Source of the DNA: Herbinix luporum
Lineage (GTDB): Bacteria > Bacillota > Clostridia > Lachnospirales > Lachnospiraceae
NCBI RefSeq assembly: GCF_900070325.1
Contig: NZ_LN879430.1
Location: forward strand, 2,039,379 to 2,103,378
Direction: 5' to 3'
DNA length: 64,000 bases
The translations under genes were made by a program, and so were the position numbers. Below the pieces are notes generated by a model, which was given only the letters and a program-made list of their open reading frames with translations, did no database searches and was not told the DNA's origin. Below, piece by piece: positions 42,917-52,345 of the stretch (its first letter is position 1; each line of letters begins with the position of its first letter).

Positions 42917-45133
42917 ATGCTGACCATATTAAGAAATCTAAAAAAATCAGCCCTTGCAATCCTCTTTGTTATTATTCTCTTACTAATTCAAGCCTTTTGT
43001 GACTTATCATTACCATCCTATACCTCCAATATTGTAAATATTGGTATCTTGCAGGCCGGTATAGAAAGCTCAGTCCCTGAGGTAATAAGAGCTAGCCAGT
43101 TGGAAAAATCTCTATTATTTTTGAATCAGAATGACAAAGACAAGCTTCTATCCCATTATAGTCTGATTAATAAAGAGAACCTTAATCAAGATGAATGGGC
43201 TACTTATCTTAAAAAATATCCCTTGTTAGATGATGAAGACTTATATATTTGGGATGGTGAAGATGAGACTTTAATAAGTAGTTTAATTGCCGACCCCCTA
43301 CTTATTATATCTACTTTAGAACTTAACCCATCTAAAGCAAATATGTTTCATGATATTAACACAAAAGATGGGGATATATACACCATATTAAATAATCTCC
43401 CTGAAGAAGCTAGGGAAGAAATGCTAAAGCCAATAAAGGAACAAATTAAACTTATGCCCGACACCTTAAAATCTCAAGCCACAGTGGCTTATGTTAGGGC
43501 AGAATATGAAGCCATCGGTATAAATATAGGCAAGTTACAGACCCGTTATATTCTTACAGTAGGAGCTAAAATGCTTGGACTTGCCTTTGCTGCCATGGCT
43601 GCCTCCATCTTAGTTACCTTTGTAGCTGCTAGAATTGCTGCCAAACTTGGTCGTGATCTTAGAAATGATGTATTTTGTAAAGTTCTTTCATTTTCAAATG
43701 CCCAGATGGATCGCTTCTCTACAGCCTCTTTAATTACCAGGAGCACCAATGATATTCAGCAAATTCAAATGATGGTTGTTATGATGGTCCGTATTGTAAT
43801 CTACTCTCCCATATTGGCACTTGGGGGTATTATAAGAATATTAAATACCAATACAACCATGACTTGGACTTTGGGTGTAGGGGTAGGTGCAGTACTTTCC
43901 CTGGTTATAATACTTATGGTTGTGGCACTACCAAAATTTAAACTTATGCAAAAACTGGTGGATAAAGTTAATCTTGTTATGAGGGAGATTCTTTGTGGTC
44001 TACCGGTTATAAGGGCCTTTAGTAATGAAAACCATGAGAAAGAACGATTTGATAAGGTCAACACAGCTCTTACTAAAAACAGCCTATTTGTTGGCCGTGT
44101 AATGACCTTTATGATGCCTGCTCTTATGCTTATTATGAATTTAGTTGCAATCCTTATTGTATGGGTAGGTGCAGACAGAATTAACACAGGAACCATGCAG
44201 GTGGGAGATATTATGGCATTTATCCAATATACCATGCAGATTATTATGTCCTTTTTAATGATGACCATGATTTCTATAATCCTTCCGAGAGCGGCCATAT
44301 CTGTAGGCCGAATTAATGAAGTTCTTAAAGAAGAACCCACAATTCATGATCCTGCAGAGGAAGAAACTATAGATCCTAACAAAAATGGACTTCTTGAATT
44401 TAGAAATGTATCATTTAGTTATCCCAATGCCGAAGAAGATGTACTGTCAGACATCAGCTTTATTGCAAAGCCAGGTGAGGTTACTGCAATCATAGGCAGT
44501 ACTGGTAGCGGTAAAAGTACATTAGTAAATCTTATTCCCAGATTCTACGATGTAACAGAAGGTGAAATACTAATTAATGGGACAGATATCCGCAATATCT
44601 CCCAGTATAACCTTAGAAAACGTTTAGGCTATGTTCCCCAAAAGGGCGTATTATTTTCAGGAACTATTGAATCAAATATTAGCTTTGGCATGTCAGAAGC
44701 CTCCACTGAAACTATAAAAAAAGCTGCAAGAATTGCCCAAGCGGCAGAATTTATAGAAGAAAAGCCTGAAGGATATAAGGAGCCCATTGCCCAGGGAGGT
44801 AGCAATGTCTCCGGTGGGCAGAAGCAGAGATTATCTATAGCCAGGGCTATCGCAAAAAATCCCGAAATTTATATTTTTGACGATAGTTTCTCAGCCCTAG
44901 ATTATAAAACCGATAGTGAACTTCGAAAGGCTTTAAAAAAGGAATTGTCCCACAGTACAGTTATTATAGTTGCCCAAAGAATAAGCACAATAGTTAATGC
45001 AGATCAAATCCTAGTACTGGACAACGGAAAAATTGTCGGTAAAGGAACCCATAAAGAATTACTAAAAGATTGTGAAGTTTATCGTCAGATAGCATCTTCC
45101 CAGTTGTCAAAGGAGGAGTTGGCTTATGAATAA
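42917..45133 (+). CDS. heterodimeric ABC exporter subunit with degenerate ATPase site
   Basis: 738 residues: six-helix exporter membrane domain and C-terminal nucleotide-binding domain (Walker A GSTGSGKST, signature VSGGQKQRLS, Walker B IYIFDDSFSALD). The residue after the Walker B Asp is Asp instead of Glu, the mark of the non-hydrolysing site in heterodimers. Between helices 1 and 2 there is an extra hydrophilic segment of about 160 residues (about 40-205), predicted outside the membrane. AAAGGAAAA precedes the ATG. It overlaps the next gene by 8 bp. Multidrug or peptide export is likely. Confidence 0.9.
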   Translation: MLTILRNLKKSALAILFVIILLLIQAFCDLSLPSYTSNIVNIGILQAGIESSVPEVIRASQLEKSLLFLNQNDKDKLLSHYSLINKENLNQDEWATYLKKYPLLDDEDLYIWDGEDETLISSLIADPLLIISTLELNPSKANMFHDINTKDGDIYTILNNLPEEAREEMLKPIKEQIKLMPDTLKSQATVAYVRAEYEAIGINIGKLQTRYILTVGAKMLGLAFAAMAASILVTFVAARIAAKLGRDLRNDVFCKVLSFSNAQMDRFSTASLITRSTNDIQQIQMMVVMMVRIVIYSPILALGGIIRILNTNTTMTWTLGVGVGAVLSLVIILMVVALPKFKLMQKLVDKVNLVMREILCGLPVIRAFSNENHEKERFDKVNTALTKNSLFVGRVMTFMMPALMLIMNLVAILIVWVGADRINTGTMQVGDIMAFIQYTMQIIMSFLMMTMISIILPRAAISVGRINEVLKEEPTIHDPAEEETIDPNKNGLLEFRNVSFSYPNAEEDVLSDISFIAKPGEVTAIIGSTGSGKSTLVNLIPRFYDVTEGEILINGTDIRNISQYNLRKRLGYVPQKGVLFSGTIESNISFGMSEASTETIKKAARIAQAAEFIEEKPEGYKEPIAQGGSNVSGGQKQRLSIARAIAKNPEIYIFDDSFSALDYKTDSELRKALKKELSHSTVIIVAQRISTIVNADQILVLDNGKIVGKGTHKELLKDCEVYRQIASSQLSKEELAYE

Positions 45134-46964
45134 AAATGATAAAAAACCTAAAATGGGTGGCCCCCGTCATGGTATGGGAGCTCCTGTGGAAAAAGCTAAG
45201 GATTTTAAGGGAACCATGAAAAAGCTCTTAGCATATCTAGCCGGCTATAAATGGGCATTGTTAATAGTCTTTTTATTTGCCATCGGCAGCACCATATTTT
45301 CCATCATAGGACCTACAATCCTAGGTGATGCAATTACTGAAATCGTAAATGGCTTTATAGATAAAATCAGTGGTGGAAAAGGAATTAACTTTAATGCCTT
45401 AGGAAAAATACTACTTCTACTAATAGGCCTTTATGGTATTTCCTCCTTGTTTTCATTTATTCAAGGATGGATTACAACTGAAATAGCTCAAAGGGTATCT
45501 TATAAATTTAGAAAGAGTATTTCTGAAAAAATCCATCGTATGCCTATGGGATATTTTGATTCTATGACTCACGGTGAAATACTTTCTAGGGTAACTAATG
45601 ATGTAGATACCTTAAGCCAAAGCTTAAATCAGAGTCTTACCCAGCTGATAACTTCAGTAGTAAGCATTGTAGGTATCTTTATAATGATGATTAGAATAAG
45701 TGTCCCCATGACTCTCCTTGCACTGCTTACAATCCCCATATCCTTGGGAATTATGGGAGCAGTTGTTAAGAAATCTCAGAAGCATTTCCAAAAGCAGCAA
45801 GAATATTTAGGTCATGTTAACGGTTTAGTGGAAGAGGTATATGGGGGTCACAATATAGTTAAGGCTTTTAATAAGGAAGAAGACTTTATAAAAGATTTTG
45901 GCAAGAAGAATGAAACCCTTTATGAATCTGCCTGGAAGTCTCAGTTTTTATCGGGACTTATGCACCCTATTATGCAGTTTGTAGGTAATCTAGGTTATGT
46001 AGGTGTTGCCATTCTTGGTGGTTATCTTACAATAAACGGACGGATACAAATAGGTCAAATTCAAACTTTCTTCCAATATATAAGAAATTTTACTCATCCG
46101 ATTACTCAACTGGCACAGGTGGCCAATATGTTCCAGTCAACGGCAGCAGCCTCAGAAAGGGTATTTGAATTTTTAGAAGCTGCTGAGGAAGTAGCTGATA
46201 CTGATACTCCTCTTTCCATAGAAGGTCTTAAGGGCAATATTGAATTTAAGCATGTAAACTTCGGATATAACAGTGACAAAACTATCATACATGACTTTAA
46301 TGCAAAAATATATGATGGTCAAAAAGTAGCCATCGTAGGTCCTACCGGAGCAGGAAAAACTACAATAGTTAAACTACTTATGCGTTTCTATGATATTAAT
46401 AGCGGTGATATACTTATTGACGGCCATAATATTAAAGATTTTGAAAGAAGTCAGTTAAGACGAATGTTCGGTATGGTTTTACAGGATACTTGGCTTTATA
46501 ACGGTACTATAATGGATAATATCAGATACAGCAAACTTGATGCTACAGATGAAGAGGTAATAAAAGCTGCTAAGGCTGCCCATGTTCATCATTTTATTAT
46601 GACTTTACCGGATGGATATAATATGGTCCTTAACGAAGAAAGTACAAATATATCCCAGGGGCAAAAACAGCTACTTACAATTGCCAGAGCCATCTTAGCA
46701 GATCCAAAAATCTTGATTTTAGATGAAGCCACCAGCTCCGTTGATACCAGAACAGAAATCCTAATTCAAAAGGCCATGGATAACCTAATGAAAGGAAGAA
46801 CCAGCTTTATCATAGCCCATAGATTATCAACCATAAGGGATGCTGATATAATTCTTGTTATGAAAGACGGAGATATTATAGAACAGGGTAATCATGAGGA
46901 ACTGCTTGCCAAAGGCGGTTTCTATGCTAAACTTTATAACTCACAATTTGAACAAATTGCTTAA
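45126..46964 (+). CDS. heterodimeric ABC exporter subunit with catalytic Walker B
   Basis: 612 residues, partner of the preceding gene. N-terminal hydrophilic extension rich in Lys and Gly (KPKMGGPRHGMG), six membrane helices, and a nucleotide-binding domain with Walker A GPTGAGKTT, Walker B ILILDEATSSVD (normal catalytic Glu) and a degenerate signature ISQGQKQLL instead of LSGGQ. The two subunits therefore complement each other: one good and one poor ATP site, as in BmrCD/TM287-288-type exporters. AAAGGAGG precedes the ATG inside the upstream gene. Confidence 0.93.
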   Translation: MNKNDKKPKMGGPRHGMGAPVEKAKDFKGTMKKLLAYLAGYKWALLIVFLFAIGSTIFSIIGPTILGDAITEIVNGFIDKISGGKGINFNALGKILLLLIGLYGISSLFSFIQGWITTEIAQRVSYKFRKSISEKIHRMPMGYFDSMTHGEILSRVTNDVDTLSQSLNQSLTQLITSVVSIVGIFIMMIRISVPMTLLALLTIPISLGIMGAVVKKSQKHFQKQQEYLGHVNGLVEEVYGGHNIVKAFNKEEDFIKDFGKKNETLYESAWKSQFLSGLMHPIMQFVGNLGYVGVAILGGYLTINGRIQIGQIQTFFQYIRNFTHPITQLAQVANMFQSTAAASERVFEFLEAAEEVADTDTPLSIEGLKGNIEFKHVNFGYNSDKTIIHDFNAKIYDGQKVAIVGPTGAGKTTIVKLLMRFYDINSGDILIDGHNIKDFERSQLRRMFGMVLQDTWLYNGTIMDNIRYSKLDATDEEVIKAAKAAHVHHFIMTLPDGYNMVLNEESTNISQGQKQLLTIARAILADPKILILDEATSSVDTRTEILIQKAMDNLMKGRTSFIIAHRLSTIRDADIILVMKDGDIIEQGNHEELLAKGGFYAKLYNSQFEQIA

Positions 46965-47044
46965 AGAAACCTTCTTTTCTTGCCATAAAAACTTATCTTT
47001 GATATGCTTGAAACAGTATATGATTGATCTTAGGAGGATTTCAA

Positions 47045-47299
47045 ATGAAAAACAACTACCGCCGTGTTAACATTACCCTTACTGATGAAGAAAAAAAGCA
47101 GCTCCTAGAGGAAATTATTTATTATTTTGAAACAGAACGGGATGAGAAGCTTGGCATTATCGGATCTGAAAGTATCTTGGATTTCTTTATGGATACACTA
47201 GGTGTAACTATATATAATAGAGCCTTAGACGATGCAAAGCTTTGGCTTAGTAAAAGAATGGAAGAAAATGAAGCTGATTATTACGCCCTTTATAAGTAG
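47045..47299 (+). CDS. DUF2164 family protein
   Basis: 84 residues starting at the ATG at 47045 with AGGAGG 8 bases upstream (an earlier start at 47024 has none). The sequence VNITLTDEEKKQLLEEIIYYFETERDEKLG and the later DFFMDTLGVTIYNRALDDA follow the DUF2164 pattern, a small helical family of unknown function. It follows the ABC exporter by 80 bases and ends at a strong terminator, so it could be transcribed with it. Confidence 0.85.
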   Translation: MKNNYRRVNITLTDEEKKQLLEEIIYYFETERDEKLGIIGSESILDFFMDTLGVTIYNRALDDAKLWLSKRMEENEADYYALYK

Positions 47300-47328
47300 T
47301 AATTTATATACTTAAACCAAAAAATATT

Positions 47329-47380
47329 ATGCCAGATTGAAAATTTATATAAATTCAATCTGGCATTTATTTTATTTTAT
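47329..47380. terminator. terminator between DUF2164 and putP
   Basis: 13-bp perfect arms ATGCCAGATTGAA/TTCAATCTGGCAT (47329-47341, 47354-47366) followed by TTATTTTATTTTAT. It serves the plus-strand gene and probably also putP, which ends 24 bases beyond the stem. Confidence 0.9.
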
Positions 47381-47390
47381 ATTTACTAAT

Positions 47391-48953
47391 CTAGTATTTA
47401 TAATTCTTAACCTGTTCAAACTCTTCCTGTATTTCTTGTGAAGGTGGCAAAGTACATAAAGACACAATTACTATCACCAAGCAAGAAATCACAAAAGCAG
47501 GGAATAACTCATAAATGTCAAAATATCCTCCAAGGGGTCTAATCAGCAAATTCCATACAAATACCGTCACACCTCCGCTTAACATACCGGCTATAGCCCC
47601 TGCCCTTGTCACCCTCTTCCAAAATAGGGAGAATAAGATAATAGGGCCAAAAGTGGCACCAAATCCGGCCCAGGCAAAGGATACAACAGTAAAGATGACG
47701 CTATTCTCATCCATAGCTATAATCATGGCTATAATAGATATGAGAATAAGAGTTACTCTTGACATATATAGCACCTGTTTATCTGAAGCATCCTTTTTTA
47801 TAATACCATGATAGATATTCTTAGAAAAAGCCGATGCCGCTATTAAAAGATAAGAATCCGAAGAGCTTATGGTAGCAGCTAAAATTCCCGCCATAATAAT
47901 TCCGGCAATAAGGGGTAAGAAGAAATTGCTGGACATTAATACGAATATTCCTTCAGAACTGCTCTTAGTAAGTAAAGCATTAGGATAGAGAACCCTTCCT
48001 ATAATTCCGATAAATACTGCCGCAAATAAGGAAACTCCACACCATATAATAGCTATCCTTCTGGATGTTTTAAGATCATTAGGATTCTCAATTGCCATAA
48101 ATTTTAGTAGCACATGTGGCATTCCAAAGTATCCAAGTCCCCAGGATAATGTAGATATAATAACCAATGGACCATACTTTGTGGCAGCTTCAAATAAAGG
48201 ATTACCTGCCTCAGATACCTGCTGTATCCCATCAAGAACTTGGGGCTGGGCTACTCCAAAAAAGTCAAGAAATCCGGGGATTTGTTTTGCATTTTCAAAT
48301 ACCTCCGATATTCCCCCTGCCTTAGTAACACCTACGATAAGTACTAAAGACAGTGCAATAAACATAACAATTCCTTGCATAAAATCAGATGCGCTCTCTG
48401 CAAGAAAGCCTCCTATAAAGGTATAAAGTACAACGAATAAAGCACCTAAAACCATCATTAATTTATAATTTGTATTAAACAAGGTACTAAATAGTTTTCC
48501 TACAGTTACAAAGCAGCTGGCTGCATATACGCTAAAAAAGACCAAAATAAATAAGGCTGCAATAGTCAGTATTATTTTTTTGTTTTCCTTAAAACGATTG
48601 CTTAGAAAATCAGGAATGGTAATGGCATCTCCGGCCACATGAGAATAAGTCCTCAGTCTCTTTGCCACAATAAGCCAGTTTAAATATGTACCTATAAAAA
48701 GGCCTATGGCAGTCCAAAATGCTTCTCCAAGTCCACACCAATATGCTACTCCCGGTAAGCCCATCAAAAGCCACCCACTCATATCAGAGGCTTCTGCAGC
48801 CATGGCAGTTACCCATGGTCCTAAAGACCTTCCCCCAATTAAATAGTTGTCTGTACTTTCGCTTGCTCTTTTAGCATAATTAAAACCGATAGCAATTACT
48901 GCTCCGATATATACTGTCATTGCAATAATATATTGCACTTTATCTGCTCCCAT
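47391..48953 (-). CDS. putP: sodium/proline symporter PutP
   Basis: 520 residues, 12-13 membrane helices, sodium:solute symporter family. PutP-type signatures include NYLIGGRSLGPWVTAMAAEASDMSGWLLMGLPG, the RLRTYSHVAGDAITIPDFLSNRF loop and ILAATISSSDSYLL. It imports proline with Na+ across the cytoplasmic membrane. AAGGGAG precedes the ATG. Monocistronic. Proline may feed Stickland metabolism or osmoprotection; nothing nearby decides this. Confidence 0.93.
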   Translation of the reverse strand: MGADKVQYIIAMTVYIGAVIAIGFNYAKRASESTDNYLIGGRSLGPWVTAMAAEASDMSGWLLMGLPGVAYWCGLGEAFWTAIGLFIGTYLNWLIVAKRLRTYSHVAGDAITIPDFLSNRFKENKKIILTIAALFILVFFSVYAASCFVTVGKLFSTLFNTNYKLMMVLGALFVVLYTFIGGFLAESASDFMQGIVMFIALSLVLIVGVTKAGGISEVFENAKQIPGFLDFFGVAQPQVLDGIQQVSEAGNPLFEAATKYGPLVIISTLSWGLGYFGMPHVLLKFMAIENPNDLKTSRRIAIIWCGVSLFAAVFIGIIGRVLYPNALLTKSSSEGIFVLMSSNFFLPLIAGIIMAGILAATISSSDSYLLIAASAFSKNIYHGIIKKDASDKQVLYMSRVTLILISIIAMIIAMDENSVIFTVVSFAWAGFGATFGPIILFSLFWKRVTRAGAIAGMLSGGVTVFVWNLLIRPLGGYFDIYELFPAFVISCLVIVIVSLCTLPPSQEIQEEFEQVKNYKY

Positions 48954-49093
48954 TTTTTTCTCCCTTCATGATGTATTATTTTACTCTATCTTGCGACAAA
49001 TTTTGAATCTATTATAATACAGGTTTTTTTATTTGTATAGCATAAATTTAAAGTGATAATACGCTACCATACAAAAGTAACCGACACATAAAA

Positions 49094-49128
49094 GGTGCCT
49101 AACACCGGTGTACACTGATGTTAGACCC
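49094..49128 (-). terminator. terminator of dut
   Basis: On the minus strand GGTCTAACA pairs with TGTTAGGCACC through a mismatch, followed by TTTTATG. It lies about 25 bases after the dut stop codon. Confidence 0.6.
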
Positions 49129-49151
49129 CATACACACTGTTTTTAATTACT

Positions 49152-49685
49152 TTACTTTATTGTGGTGCTTCCAAAGCCTCCGTTTCTTATTCTGTCGGCA
49201 TCATCATCAATGGTAATTCCGTACTCCACGAAGATTCCCTGCATAAAACCGATACCTTCTTCAACGGTCATAACTTTTCCCTCTTTACTGTCATTTGTCA
49301 GCTTACTAAATATATGCCCTTCATTATCTGAGCCATAATAATCACTGTCTATTATACCGACAGTATTATTTAGTTGAAGGCGGTATTTAAAGCCCAGACC
49401 GCTTCTAGGGTAGCATTTTAATACCCAGCCCTCTTCTATCTTAACCCGGATGCCGGTGGGTATCTTAATTGTCTCCCCGGGCTTAAGTGTAAATGTTAAG
49501 GGACTAAAAAAATCATAACCGGCGGAGCCTTGTGTGGCCCTTTTTGGCAACTTAATCTTATCATATATGCTTTCTGCCCACTTAATTAAATCCTCCTTCG
49601 ATTGCTCATCATCCATAAAAGTATCTAACCAATCTTCTATAAATCTTTCCCTGCTTACTTTTTCAAATTGTGCAATTCTTTTCAT
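49152..49685 (-). CDS. dut: dUTP diphosphatase
   Basis: 177 residues; hydrolyses dUTP to dUMP and keeps uracil out of DNA. Trimeric dUTPase motifs in order: SAGYDFFSP (motif 1), PRSGLGFKYRLQLNN (2), GIIDSDYYG (3), GFMQGIF (4), and the C-terminal GGFGSTT P-loop-like motif 5. It has an extra helical N-terminus of about 45 residues before the core. AGGAGG precedes the ATG, only 8 bases after the LysR stop codon, so the two are cotranscribed. Confidence 0.93.
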   Translation of the reverse strand: MKRIAQFEKVSRERFIEDWLDTFMDDEQSKEDLIKWAESIYDKIKLPKRATQGSAGYDFFSPLTFTLKPGETIKIPTGIRVKIEEGWVLKCYPRSGLGFKYRLQLNNTVGIIDSDYYGSDNEGHIFSKLTNDSKEGKVMTVEEGIGFMQGIFVEYGITIDDDADRIRNGGFGSTTIK

Positions 49686-49693
49686 ATTTCCTC

Positions 49694-50587
49694 CTATTCA
49701 TCTTTTGCCTTTAATGTTCCTAAAAGTCTCTTTGCGGCATTGGATATAGGGCCTTGATTGCTTGTAACAATACATATATGCCTTTCAGGTATTTCGTCCT
49801 TAAATTGTAGCTTAAAGAGTTTGCCTTCTCTAATACCTTCACTTGCAAAATCTTCTACTACGCATCCCACTCCCAGATTTCTTATGGCAAACTTTACAAT
49901 CATATCGCTGGTGGCTAATTCAAATTCAGGATTTAGAACAATTTGATTAGCCTGTAAATATTGATTTACATATCTTCTTGTACTGGTATTATCTTCTAAA
50001 CTAATAATAGGAAGCTTTTCTAGTTCCTTATATTCCAGTATTTTATCCTGTAAATGGCTAAACTTGTTACCGGCCACAAAAATATCTCTAATCTTTTTAA
50101 CCCTTTTATAATGGATTCCTGATTTTGTTTGGAACGGCTCACTGATTACACCAAAATCGATTTTTCCCTCATATAAGAGAGTAAGGGTGTTGGGTGTAGG
50201 AGCATTGGTTACTACTACCTTTATACCCGGATACTTTTCATGGAAAGCTTCCAGATAGGGAAGAAGATAGAACTCCAGAGTCATATCACTGGCTCCGATT
50301 CTTATTTCCCCATGCTCTAGGTCCAGCATTTTCTTAAACTTTTCTTCCCCTAAACGTATATATTCATAGCCCCTTTTTACATAGGAAAATAACATCTCTC
50401 CCTCCGGAGTCAGCTTAACCCCTTTTGGCACCCTAATAAATAGGCTGCTGCCTAAACTTTCTTCCAAAAGTTTAATGGATTGGCTTACTGCCGGCTGAGA
50501 AATACAAAGTTCTTCCCCTGCTTTAGTAAAGCTACCTACCTTTGCCACATAATAAAAAATTTTATAATATTCCATATTATTAATCAT
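49694..50587 (-). CDS. LysR-family regulator
   Basis: 297 residues: N-terminal winged helix-turn-helix (FTKAGEELCISQPAVSQSIKLLE) and an effector domain starting GEIRIGASDMTLEFYLLPYL. AAGGAG supports the ATG at 50587, 33 bases inside an earlier possible start. It is the upstream gene of an operon with dut and reads divergently from the damaged ABC system, either of which could be its target. It closely resembles the LysR gene at 28.7 kb. Confidence 0.88.
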   Translation of the reverse strand: MINNMEYYKIFYYVAKVGSFTKAGEELCISQPAVSQSIKLLEESLGSSLFIRVPKGVKLTPEGEMLFSYVKRGYEYIRLGEEKFKKMLDLEHGEIRIGASDMTLEFYLLPYLEAFHEKYPGIKVVVTNAPTPNTLTLLYEGKIDFGVISEPFQTKSGIHYKRVKKIRDIFVAGNKFSHLQDKILEYKELEKLPIISLEDNTSTRRYVNQYLQANQIVLNPEFELATSDMIVKFAIRNLGVGCVVEDFASEGIREGKLFKLQFKDEIPERHICIVTSNQGPISNAAKRLLGTLKAKDE

Positions 50588-50851
50588 ATAATTTCTCCTT
50601 AATGGAGTACCTTTATCCATACCTTAACAGTATATCATAAGTCTTAAATACATAATAGACAAACACTTATAAATTTTAAAAACTATTTATAAGTATAGGT
50701 TAAAATTAAAATTGTATAAGAAAACCTGGGACTGTATTGACAAAGAATATCAATAACCATAACCTTAAAGAAGATACAATATTTTATTTGAAATTTCAAT
50801 TATTTTGCTTGGGATTATAAAATTTTTATAAGCTCTAGAAAGGAGAAATTT

Positions 50852-51478
50852 ATGTCCATAATTAAAATCACAGGATTAACTAAAGATTATGGCAACCAAA
50901 AGGGTATTTTCGACTTGACTTTCAATATAGAGGAAGGGGAAATCTTTGGATATCTAGGGCCTAATGGAGCCGGCAAGACAACTACAATTAGGCATCTTCT
51001 AGGTTTTCTTAAACCCGATAAAGGAGGCTCTCAGATTTTAGGTATGGATTGCCGCTTAAAAAGTGCTGAAATCATGAAGAATCTTGGTTATCTGCCCGGT
51101 GAGATAGCATTTTTTGACGGAATGAAGGGTATGGAATTTCTAAATTTTATGGGAGAAATGAAAGGACTTAAAGACACTAGTCTACGTGATAGACTGGTGG
51201 ATATGTTTCAGTTAGATACTAAGGGAAGAATAAGAAAAATATTTATTCTTACCTTTGAAGATGCTTCATCTGCCACAGATTTTATAAATAATAGTCCCTT
51301 TGATATTATAGAAGCAAATGACAAGACCGTTAAATTAGGTATCTTAGGTAATGTAACTGAACTTATTAAAGCATTAGATAAATATAAAGTATTAGACCTT
51401 GATACTGAAAAAAGTAGCCTTGAGGATATTTTTATGCATTATTATGGTGATTTAAATATTAGTCAAAAGTCTGATTAA
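50852..51478 (+). pseudogene. ABC ATPase with in-frame loss of signature, Walker B and switch motifs
   Basis: 208 residues where this family is about 290. Walker A GPNGAGKTTTI and the LPGEIAF loop are present to residue about 128 (LDTKGRIRK), then the sequence jumps to IFILTFEDAS, which belongs to the C-terminal domain. The stretch that should hold LSxG, ILILDEPTSGLDP and the switch His, about 80-85 residues, is absent without a frameshift. It cannot hydrolyse ATP as read. AAAGGAG precedes the ATG. The downstream permease looks intact, so the system is probably dead, or served by another ATPase. Confidence 0.85.
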
Positions 51479-51500
51479 GAAATAGGAAGGGAGAGAATAA

Positions 51501-52301
51501 ATGATTAGTAAACCTTTGTTAAAAGCTACAATTAAGCAAAATTTCATGATTTTTTTAATAATCCTTGCAGTACTTATGCTTTATCTGCCTATTATAATAG
51601 CAATGTATGATCCGGCCACACAGGATTCTTTAGAGGAAGTTTTAAATTTATTACCCCAGGGATTAATATCAGCCATGGGATTTAATAATTTAGGAACAAG
51701 TCTTCTGGATTTTATATCAAGTTATTTTTATGGTCTTCTTATTCTTCTACTTCCTATGATTTATACCATAATAATATGTAATAGAAGTATTGCTTCCCAT
51801 GTAGATAAAGGTTCAATGGCATATCTTTTATCAACAGCTAATAAAAGAACAACAATAGCCAGGACTCAAGCTCTCTTTATAATAGTTAGCACAAGCATTA
51901 TGATTGGCATAGTAACTTTAGTGGGAATAATACTTAGTAATATTATGTTTCCAGGAAAATTGGATGTTCCAGGGTTTTTATTATTAAACTTAGGGGCATT
52001 ACTACTATACTATTCAATAACCGGTATAGGCTTCTTTGCATCTTGTCTCTTTAATGATACCAAAAACTCTCTTATGATAGGGGCCGGTATTCCTGTTGCC
52101 TTTTTAGTTATTCAAATGATATCGGATATAGGGGAAAAAACCAGCTTTTTAAAATATTTCACCCTCTTTACCTTATATGATCCAAGTAAAATAATTAGTG
52201 GTGATAGCTGTATTCTTCAATTTATTACTCTTATAATTATTGCAGTTCTTATGTACACCATAGGAATATATGTCTTTGACAAAAGAGACTTGCCTTTATA
52301 A
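51501..52301 (+). CDS. ABC-2 type permease (partner of the damaged ATPase)
   Basis: 266 residues with six hydrophobic segments (for example NFMIFLIILAVLMLYLPIII near the N-terminus, and FITLIIIAVLMYTIGIYVF at the end). The second soluble loop and the SHVDKGSMAYLLSTANKR motif match ABC-2 permeases found next to such ATPases in Clostridia. A GGGAGAG site precedes the ATG; 22 bases separate it from the ATPase gene. No damage is visible. Substrate unknown; antibiotic resistance or bacitracin-like export are family guesses. Confidence 0.8.
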   Translation: MISKPLLKATIKQNFMIFLIILAVLMLYLPIIIAMYDPATQDSLEEVLNLLPQGLISAMGFNNLGTSLLDFISSYFYGLLILLLPMIYTIIICNRSIASHVDKGSMAYLLSTANKRTTIARTQALFIIVSTSIMIGIVTLVGIILSNIMFPGKLDVPGFLLLNLGALLLYYSITGIGFFASCLFNDTKNSLMIGAGIPVAFLVIQMISDIGEKTSFLKYFTLFTLYDPSKIISGDSCILQFITLIIIAVLMYTIGIYVFDKRDLPL

Positions 52302-52306
52302 ATCAC

Positions 52307-52338
52307 AAACCGCACATGGCCTAAGCCTGTGCGGTTTT
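52307..52338. terminator. bidirectional terminator
   Basis: AAACCGCACA (52307-52316) pairs with TGTGCGGTTT (52328-52337), with inner GGC/GCC pairing, then T. It separates the convergent permease and purF genes; purF ends 8 bases beyond. Confidence 0.9.
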
Positions 52339-52345
52339 ATAATTC

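Noticed and set aside
42304..44340. Minus-strand frames opposite the aminotransferase and ABC exporter
   Set aside because: Shadow frames of well-identified genes.
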